From positions 310,001-374,000 of the forward strand of contig JBBPEB010000003.1 of NCBI GenBank assembly GCA_039096225.1: DNA of 64,000 bases. Direction: 5' to 3'. Shown one piece after another: positions 55,742-64,000 of the stretch. The notes beneath the pieces were generated by a model. The model made no database searches. It was not told where the DNA came from and was given only the letters and a program-made list of their open reading frames with translations. This DNA comes from Blastocystis sp. Blastoise (lineage: Eukaryota > Sar > Bigyra > Opalinata > Blastocystidae). Numbering within the stretch: the first letter of the stretch is position 1; every line of letters begins with the position of its first letter. The position numbers and the translations under genes were made by a program.

Positions 55742-57504
55742 ATATATATATTATATAGTTATACAGATGTTAATACTTATTGGACGTCTTTATTCTCTTC
55801 TCTTACTGATGTAGCTACTTATATTCGTCCATATAATAAACAATTTATGGGATTCTTTATAGATTTCTTAAAGAAGAAATATTATGGTTATCGAATAATC
55901 TATGATGTTGAAGCTCGTGATGTGATGAAACCAATTCATACTGAATTCGAAGAACTTCTAAAACAAAAGAATATTACTACTCCTACTATTATTCATAAAG
56001 AAGAAGAAGAAGGAAAAGAAGAAAATCAAGTAAATAATGAATTAGAATATATGTATAATTATACGTTACGTCCACGTGATGCTGATGCTCGTCTGAAAGT
56101 CTTCTTAAAAATATTCAGTAATTGGCCTGGTATTCAAAGTATTTATTTAGCTGATTCTTTAAAGAATATATGTATATTATTATTAAATAAGAATGATTCT
56201 TCTTTACAGAAATTATGTGTTGAAGTATTATGTTGCTATAGTAATTTACCTACTGTTCTATATAAGGAAAGTTTATTAGGATTATGTGATGAATTGAATT
56301 ATCGTGATACTATGTTAGGATTATATATAGAGAAAGATCAAGGAGTTATCAAAGTAGAGCATAGAGATCTTATTATACCTATTATAGAACGTATTTTATA
56401 TGGTAGACTATTAGATAAGAAGATGAAATCGAAAACACATTATTATGGAAACTTGCTGCTATTTTAAATTATTTATCTATATTAGATTATGAAGAATTAA
56501 AGCCATTATTATTTATGATATTATGTTCATTTACAAAAGATTTATTTATACCTTCTGTTCAATCAGAAGAAGATGTAGCTATATTATTAACTCATATATC
56601 TGTAAAGAAAGTTCCTGATACTCGTAAATTAGGATTTTTGAATAGTTGTTATGATTTAATACGATATATGAGAGATCGTAGTAGTTCTTTTATTCATTAT
56701 ATATTAGCTGCTATAGGATGTAAATTAAAAGATAGTTATGATAATAAAGAGAATTTAGAAGATTTATTAAAAGAAGATGAACAAATAGATACAAATGGAA
56801 ATGATGATGATATTGAAGATATTGAAGATATTGAAGATGAAGATGATAATAATAATGATAATAATGATAATGATAATAATAATAATAATATGAAAATTGA
56901 AAATGAATTATCTACAGATGCCACTACTATTGCTACTACTTCTTCTACTACTTCTAAAGCAGATTCGAATAGAATTCGATGTAAGTTTATTCAACGTCGT
57001 ATACGTGGTTTATGTATAAAGAGAATAGTTGAATGTATAGGTTATTTTAGTAGTTATAATTATAAACAATGGAAATCATTATTATTTGATCCATTAACTC
57101 CTTTGTATGAAGTATTACATAATACTATATTAGGATTAAAGAAAACACCAGTATTATTAAATTACCTCATTTAATATCATTTTCTCCTTCTTTATATTAT
57201 TTATATGATATTCAACCTTTATTATTACCTACTTTAGTGGAATGTTTATCATTAGGTATTGATTCTGGTAAACAATTAGGTGCTAATATTGTTAATGATA
57301 TTATTGCTACTATTAATAATATATTAGGTATTAGAAGAAGAAATGGATAATTTTGAGAAATCAACAAAGAATGAAAATAGAGAAGAAACTGAAATGAAGA
57401 ATAAGATGAGAAAAGAAATGAAAGAAACTGATAGTGATGATGAAGATGAAATCGAAAAATTAAAAGAAAATATTAAAGAAAAAAAGAATAGAAAGGATCA
57501 ACGA

Positions 57505-57607
<103 letters not shown>

Positions 57608-57925
57608 ATTTATTATTTTATTATTATAATCATTATTTTATTTATTTTGGTTATTATTGCCATATTTATTACTATTATATATATAGAAGAATTATTAAAT
57701 CGTATGTTGACTAGTAAGGTTATAGCTTATATTTCATCTCTTCTTGATTCTATTCTCTCTCATATTCAAAGCAGACTGAAACTTATACATAATTTTAGAT
57801 CTGGTATTAGCGTTAGTATGCTGATATATATATATATATATGTATATATTTTTTATTGTTATTTTATTATTCTTTCATATATATATATACATATTAAATG
57901 AAACTGGGTTGAATATAGGTATCAA

Positions 57926-60900
57926 GAAGTACCTAAATGTGATTAAAAAGTTGAATAGTTTCTTTTCTTCTGTCTTTTGTATATTAATGCTTAAAGTAAT
58001 TATTTCATTGCTTCGTTTAGTTTGAATATGTTTGATGGCTTATATCAAATAAATGATAGCTTTATTTGCTCATTTATAAAGACATTTTTTTTATATTTAG
58101 GTTAACTTTGTCAAAAATATTATGATTTATGGCCATGTATACAAATAAGGTGAAAAGCCTTTCATTCAGTCTGATGACAAAACTCATGAGTATCATATTT
58201 TGTTACAAAAAACTTCCTTATGTGTTTGATAAATTCAGCAGAATTAAGCATGGCTGAAAAAGTGTCACAAAATTTGGTGGCAAGTGTCACCAAAGTCAGG
58301 AAAGGACTGACTATTTGATTATTTTTAAAACTTCAGTCATTCTTTAAAAATTTCAATGATAATTTCATTCTTTTGTTAAAGATTCAAATCAGAATAAGAT
58401 TATTGCCTATAATATTTTTTCAAACTTGCTTTCTATCTGCTTTCTGAACTAATAATGGTTTATCATTAAGATTCATATTGGTTTTTGTTGCATTGTGAAC
58501 TCCTCTTAAATACTAGTCAATATCTACTACATGATGATTTCCCATTGTTTGTTGATTGCTTTGTTACGTACTTGCTCGTTATGATCAGTGTTCAATACAC
58601 ATATCTTACAATGTGCTACGTGATGGATACTTATCAGTTACTTATTCTTGGAATGATTACTTGCAATGTATAATTTTATGAATATTTACAGTTTGTTGCC
58701 TTCCATTTATTATTTACATCTGATTTGGTTACTCACCAAACTTCCTTACTTCTCTTCTTGAATTAGTATACTCATTTTTCTTTTTGTAACTTTGCGATTA
58801 ATGAGATCTTTATTTATGTTGTTTGTATGTTTGATTTTATTCGACTAATGTGCTTTTGATTGCTTGTTCTACTTTATAAGTGCTAATTATTTTGTTTTTG
58901 TTTTTTATTTTTCTGATACTTCCTTTTTTCATACTGTATTATAATGGTATTTATATATAACGATGACATTTTCTTATAGATTTACTTATTATGAATTTTC
59001 TTATTCTTATTCTAGTATTTAATAAATACTTAAACACTTCATCTCTGCGATTAATACTTACTATGGTTACTAACATACATAAGTTTCTACTGAAGATAGT
59101 AGCAGATTAGTAACAATTGATGTTTATTTCTTTTCATCCTTAAATCCTTTTGTCTATATTACAATATTATCATGTACTCTTATTCTATCAAGTTTACTAT
59201 TATAAGTTTTTGAATGTTTTAGTATCTTATTGTGTAATTCTTTAATATGCTATTATACAGGAAAGTATCTATATGATATTTCTTTGTTGTAGTTTTCTGT
59301 ATAAAATTTTTGAATTTCTTTTTATTCTTTGTATATATTTTCATCTTGGTTAATTATTCTTCAACTTCTCTTCATGTTATCGTTAGTCTACTATTATATA
59401 TTGAATTTTTAGTTATAAACCTTATCTTATTTCCTTATCTTATTTCATCTTTTGTTCTTTTAAGGTATTATAGCATTACATTAATTGTATTAGTTTTCTG
59501 GTTTTTCAGTCTCTTCCTATCTTCTTCGTATGGTATCTTTATATTTATTAGACTCTTCATTTCTTCTGGTGCTTTTCAATTATTATGTGATCATTCGTAA
59601 TACTTCACCTGCATGTTCTTTTCCCTTTATTAAAGAGTTTCTAGATGTGCTATTTTTATATTACTTTTATATTATCCTTAGTTGATATTCCTTTTTCTCC
59701 TATGATAGAATTCTTTATGTTCTTATGTTATTCTAATAGTCGTTTCATATTTCTCTATTAAACATACTATGAGATTTAATGACGATTTTCTTTTCCTTTA
59801 ATAATTACAAATTCCTCACTATTATATATTATTATATATCTTAGTTTTATTATTCTAACAGATTTATTTTTATATTTGTTTCTATAATTGAAAACATACT
59901 CAATTAATTTATTTTCATATTTCATTCAAATATACTCTTCATATACATATTCATATCCTTCATTTATGGTTTTCTTCGTTTTCTCATGTTCTATATATTA
60001 TCCCATGGTCTACTTATTTTTGTGCCTATTTTTAATCCTATACTTCCTCATTATCTCTATTTCTTTATCCACTTTTCTTTTATTTCTAGTGCTTCTATTG
60101 TGTATATTGTGTGCTCATTATTAGACTTATTCATTTTAATACTGCTTCATCATTATCTCTCTTCATATTCTTTAATGCTCATGTTTATTGTATTTCCTAT
60201 TTACACAGTTATTATTTCAGAAGCATTTTCCATTTCTTGTCTAAATAATATGGGTTTGAATATTTTTATTAGTCCTATTTCTTACTATCGTTTTTTATAA
60301 TTCTTCTCGTTCGTTTCCTTTCTTTTTCTTTCCAACAATTTCTCTCTTGGCACTACTCATCATGGATTTTAGTAATCAAAGTTAGGATTTGTTCTCATTG
60401 TTGTATTACTATTATCTATATACCACAAAAGATATTTTTATTATTTCTCTTCATTCTAAGGTTTTGCTCTTTTTGTTACTTAAACATATTTATATGGCTA
60501 CTCTTATTTATTATTATTGTGTACATTCTCTTCTTCTTATTTAATTTTTTATAAAAGCCTAGTATCTACACCTTCTATTCCTTCTATTCTTTCTCATTTC
60601 TAATTACTCTCATTTTCCAAAAATGATATAATTATATAATAGGATCTATGTCTCCATATTTCTTTCGTACTGTTATTTAATAAAATACTATCTCTATTTA
60701 CTTTAAACCATTTCAACTCCCTTTAACTTATTATCTATATACATCTTACATTCATGCTGATATGAATACTATAATACTATTTGTATTTCTTCTATTTTGT
60801 TGAATACGGTTGAGGTAGTTCTCGAATTGTTTATTTTCTAAATTTATTTTCATTTCTATTACTTTAGATATTATATCTTCTTAAGTGCATATGTACATAA

Positions 60901-62363
60901 TTAATATGCTTATATATATTTACACCTGCTTTTTCCGTTATCAGCCGTTACTTCATATTATTTATACAATGTCTAACTATTATATACAATTTACTCCGTT
61001 TGTTCTTTTACTCATGATGATATAATATAGAAATCAACTTCTTATTACTTCTTATGGTTTATTTATTGTATTTCTATTTATAGATTTATATATATTTTTA
61101 TACGAATATTGTTCTCTCTTCATGTTATTGTCTTTAAAAATATACTAAAAATAATTATTATCGTCTCTTCTACTCATTTATCACTGCCGATTATAAATTC
61201 AGTTGATATATGCATTCTTCCTTCTTCTTAACTTCAAATTTTATTTACAAGTTTTTAGTTATCTTCTTTATGATCTACATATATAAATATATTCTCATTA
61301 AGTCTATGTCAATCTTTCCAATAATTTTTCTTCTGATAATCTTTCAAATGCTAACCTTTATATAATATCATGAATCTTAATCTAATACTTATTTCATGCT
61401 ATTATAATATAAAATCCACATTACTTTCTATTATATCATATATTCTAATACTCTTTCGGATATATATAATCCCTCATATGATACTTAATATAGATATAAC
61501 ACATCTTGCTCTTTCCTTTTGAATTCATGTATAAATATAAAATTGTTGGTGTAAACGATTTAAGATTCCACTTTATATATATGTTTTGGAAAATAGTATA
61601 TTCTTTAGGAACCAATTGTTATCACTCTCTTTGTGATATTTGATTGATAAGTCAGGTAAATGATTTTAGTAGTTATTTGGTTCTTTCTATTGATACATTA
61701 TGATTGAAAATATATTTTGCTATTTATTTATATATTTAATCTTCTTGATTAGATATACTATTTGATTTAAGAAGAGTATACTTTATAGTTGTATATTATA
61801 CTTTTGATTGAATAAAGATTCTTATTAGTATTGGATATTGTTTTAAAGTATTATACTAGAGAGATTAGTATATATGAAATAATTACTTCTAAAATAATAT
61901 TTATTTTTCATATAAGTAATAATATTTCTCAGTTATTCGTTTGATCTGAATATAATAGTACTTGAAAAAGAATATAATTAGAAAAATAATTGAAATATAG
62001 ATAAAAATTATTAAGGAATAGTGATTCTAATTAAGAAACTATATACTATTGATATAATCAAATATATAAAGGAATATTCAATGTCATCTATTTATAATTA
62101 TATTTAAAAGATAACAGTATATCTTCTTGAGTTAATTAAAACAATACAAATTATAATGTAACAATAAAACATTATGGAATACAAATAGTTAATATAATGA
62201 AAACAATATAAATATATAAATATTAATAGTAAAAGAAATCAATGTACTTTGTAGTATAAATACAGTAATTAAGTAGTTGGATTAGATTAGTGATTTTGTT
62301 GCTAGATGTTATCAATCGAGTTTCTTTTTCTTTAATTTATCTATATATAATTAAGAATAGATT
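57926..62363. other. 4.4-kb non-coding region with strong pyrimidine skew
   Basis: No gene is supported on either strand. From about 58.9 to 61.6 kb the plus strand is dominated by T and C with very few G, without a simple repeat unit. At 58262-58296 there is a TTTGGTG..CACCAAA inverted repeat next to TGTCACAAAA. Short ORFs here are hydrophobic Ser/Leu/Phe/Tyr/Ile strings that follow from composition. Confidence 0.5.
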
Positions 62364-64000
62364 CTATATTATGTGAATTATGAATATAATACTTATAATA
62401 TACATACGCTCTAAAACAGTAGTTATAAGTGATGAAGAATCAATGATATCAGAAGTTAATCCAATTGTCATTTGGGTTGTTGGATTAATAGTGTTTCTGT
62501 ATTTGTTTTTTATATACACGAGATGACTGAAACCGCTCTCACAGAGATATGAAGTTGCAAAGGGAAGAAAACATTTCTTGGCTATATCATATAATAATGG
62601 AAAACGACTCTTATGGCTTATATAGAACTCATCTATTGGTACGTTATTAAATTCTTCTCTACATGTTTTATCAGCAAGTAAACAGAAATACTCTTCTTTA
62701 ACATGAAACTCCATTTTATTTTCGTCAGCTACTTTTGAAAATGGATTAGTAATCCAATATAAAGAATGATCAATAAGATTAGTTGTTGGTGTATTTTTTG
62801 GTTTTTTTATGTTACTATTCGTTTTCTTCTGCTTTTTATTCTTTTGTACTTCTCCTTGATTTGTATTATTACTTATTTCATTTGGAATGATTGCCCCAAG
62901 AGTTATTATACAATTGATATTAGCCTGAATTATATTTATATTACTAATGATTCCATTGTATTGTCCTTGAATACTACTATTAGGGAAATTATTAAGAACA
63001 CCAGAAATACTACCTAAAGTGTATCCATATACTAAATATGGAAAGTCAATTCTAATCGTTACTTGAGTTTCTATTAATTGCTGAGTAACTATGTCAACAT
63101 AGGTTATTAAGCCATTTACAACTCCATTTGGAGATACGCAACCTTGTAATGATCCAAGAATATTAAATTGGTTTGATACTACTGATGTATTGTTATTAAC
63201 ATTACTATTCACTTCATGAGATATATTTGATGTATTATGTGTATTTTCTTGGTCTATTAAATATTCATTAAGGTCTTGAAGATACGATTCATCACTACCA
63301 ATATAATTTAGTATTTCTGGGAAATAATTCAGTAAATTACGTCGAAGAGTTATTAGATGATTTTTGATATAAAATATGATTGAATTAATATCAAGCTTGG
63401 TTGTAGATACATAATCCTTAAGTTTCGTAAATGATGAATAATCGTTATTATTTATTAGTCTTTCTAATCTCAACGATAATTTTATAAATAAATCCTTCAT
63501 AATGTCTATTAACCCAAATATATATCTATGCTGTCCTTGCATTGATTTATTACAATCATAGAATAAACTGGTAACATCCTCAAGGTATAACATTGAAGCT
63601 ATGAAGTTAGTATCAATAATGGTGTTATATAAGTCCTTCTTTTCTTTATCCTTTTTTATTACTAGTGTTATTCCATTTCTAAGTAAATTAAATCTTTTAA
63701 TTGATGAATGGCATGAAAGCCATCTTGTAGGGCAATAAAGGAGAAGTTTATAACTTCTAATATTTTTTTCCTTTTTTTCTTCCTTCTTATCATTACTATA
63801 AACTTCATGAATATTATTATCTATATTATTATCTGTATCAGATGTATCTAAAAGGGATTCAACTACTTTATTATATTCTATCTCTAAAGAAGATATATTA
63901 TTAGGGGAATCAGGTATGTTATCTTGAGGAGAGAAGATAGAAGAGGTTAATGAATATTCATTATCAATATTGTAATTATTGGATTCGTCTTGTCTAACAG
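62364..64000 (-). mobile_element. hAT-superfamily (ZBED-like) transposase, C-terminal part
   Basis: The frame is open from the right window edge to TAA at 62364 (545 codons seen). Near the start is CPTRWLSCHSSIKRFNLLR, like the RWLS block in the hAT RNase-H fold region. The C-terminus has SLYWITNPF, DEFYISHKSRFPLLYDIAKK and CFLPFATSYLCESGFSHL followed by IKNKYRNTI, the hAT dimerisation signature of ZBED5/SCAND3-type transposases. Between these blocks lies an unusual Gly/Asn/Ile-rich insert of about 90 residues (LGSLQGCVSPNGVVNGLITY onward) and a basic linker (KNKKQKKTNSNIKKPKN). An acidic Asn-rich stretch precedes RWLS. No terminal inverted repeats were identified. It could be an active element, a relic or a domesticated gene; the open frame argues it is not old. 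Confidence 0.82.

Noticed and set aside
59310-60300. Overlapping hydrophobic ORFs in the pyrimidine-skewed block
   Set aside because: They follow from T/C composition (Phe, Leu, Ser, Tyr) and have no consistent frame, splice sites or family features.

Overview
The window is nuclear DNA from an AT-rich, intron-rich eukaryote using the standard code (TAA, TAG and TGA all act as stops). Genes are spliced with GT..AG introns that are mostly short and made of TA, AAT or ATT microsatellite DNA. Base composition, gene density and intron style suggest a unicellular eukaryote. The UMP synthase has the order OMP decarboxylase then orotate phosphoribosyltransferase, which is known from stramenopiles and kinetoplastids and is the reverse of animals, plants and Dictyostelium. 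I do not assign a species.

Layout. 0-11 kb is dense housekeeping: the 3' end of a probable PIG-C (GPI anchor) gene, a small HEAT-repeat protein, the SDH assembly factor SDHAF3/ACN9, a bifunctional UMP synthase, a probably mitochondrial DEAD-box helicase, and an intronless cytosolic HSP90. 11.6-21 kb holds a 13-exon gene joining an SRR1-like domain to a biotin-protein-ligase N-terminal domain, a short hypothetical ORF, a short-chain dehydrogenase, an unrecognised 145-aa protein and a PiT phosphate transporter. 21.8-31 kb has an 18-exon FG-GAP membrane protein of DEX1 type, TFIIH subunit TFB5/TTDA, a small coiled-coil protein, a Rab32-like GTPase and a small single-pass membrane protein. 30.9-47.1 kb on the minus strand is one very large VPS13-like lipid-transfer gene with dozens of short exons. 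47.5-48.8 kb is a sirtuin. From about 49 kb the character changes: tRNA-like elements, a broken UTP20 gene lacking its C-terminal half, about 4 kb of pyrimidine-skewed non-coding DNA, and the C-terminal part of a hAT transposase running off the right end.

The genes are not a pathway cluster. Several are divergent pairs with short shared promoters (2813-2942 and 26460-26565).

The strongest unexplained signals are two. (1) A GC-rich palindrome family around CC[GA][CT]GG, with arms ATTCCC/GGGAAT or ATAACC/GGTTAT, occurs more than 30 times, nearly all in exons of the large spliced genes between 22.7 and 54.3 kb. It is read in all three codon frames, so it looks conserved or spread at DNA level rather than as a peptide. 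(2) Some introns are nothing but a microsatellite, G(TA)nG, in which the repeat supplies both splice sites. Gene models with introns were built by hand from splice dinucleotides and reading phase. Exon sums that divide by three support them, but transcripts were not available.
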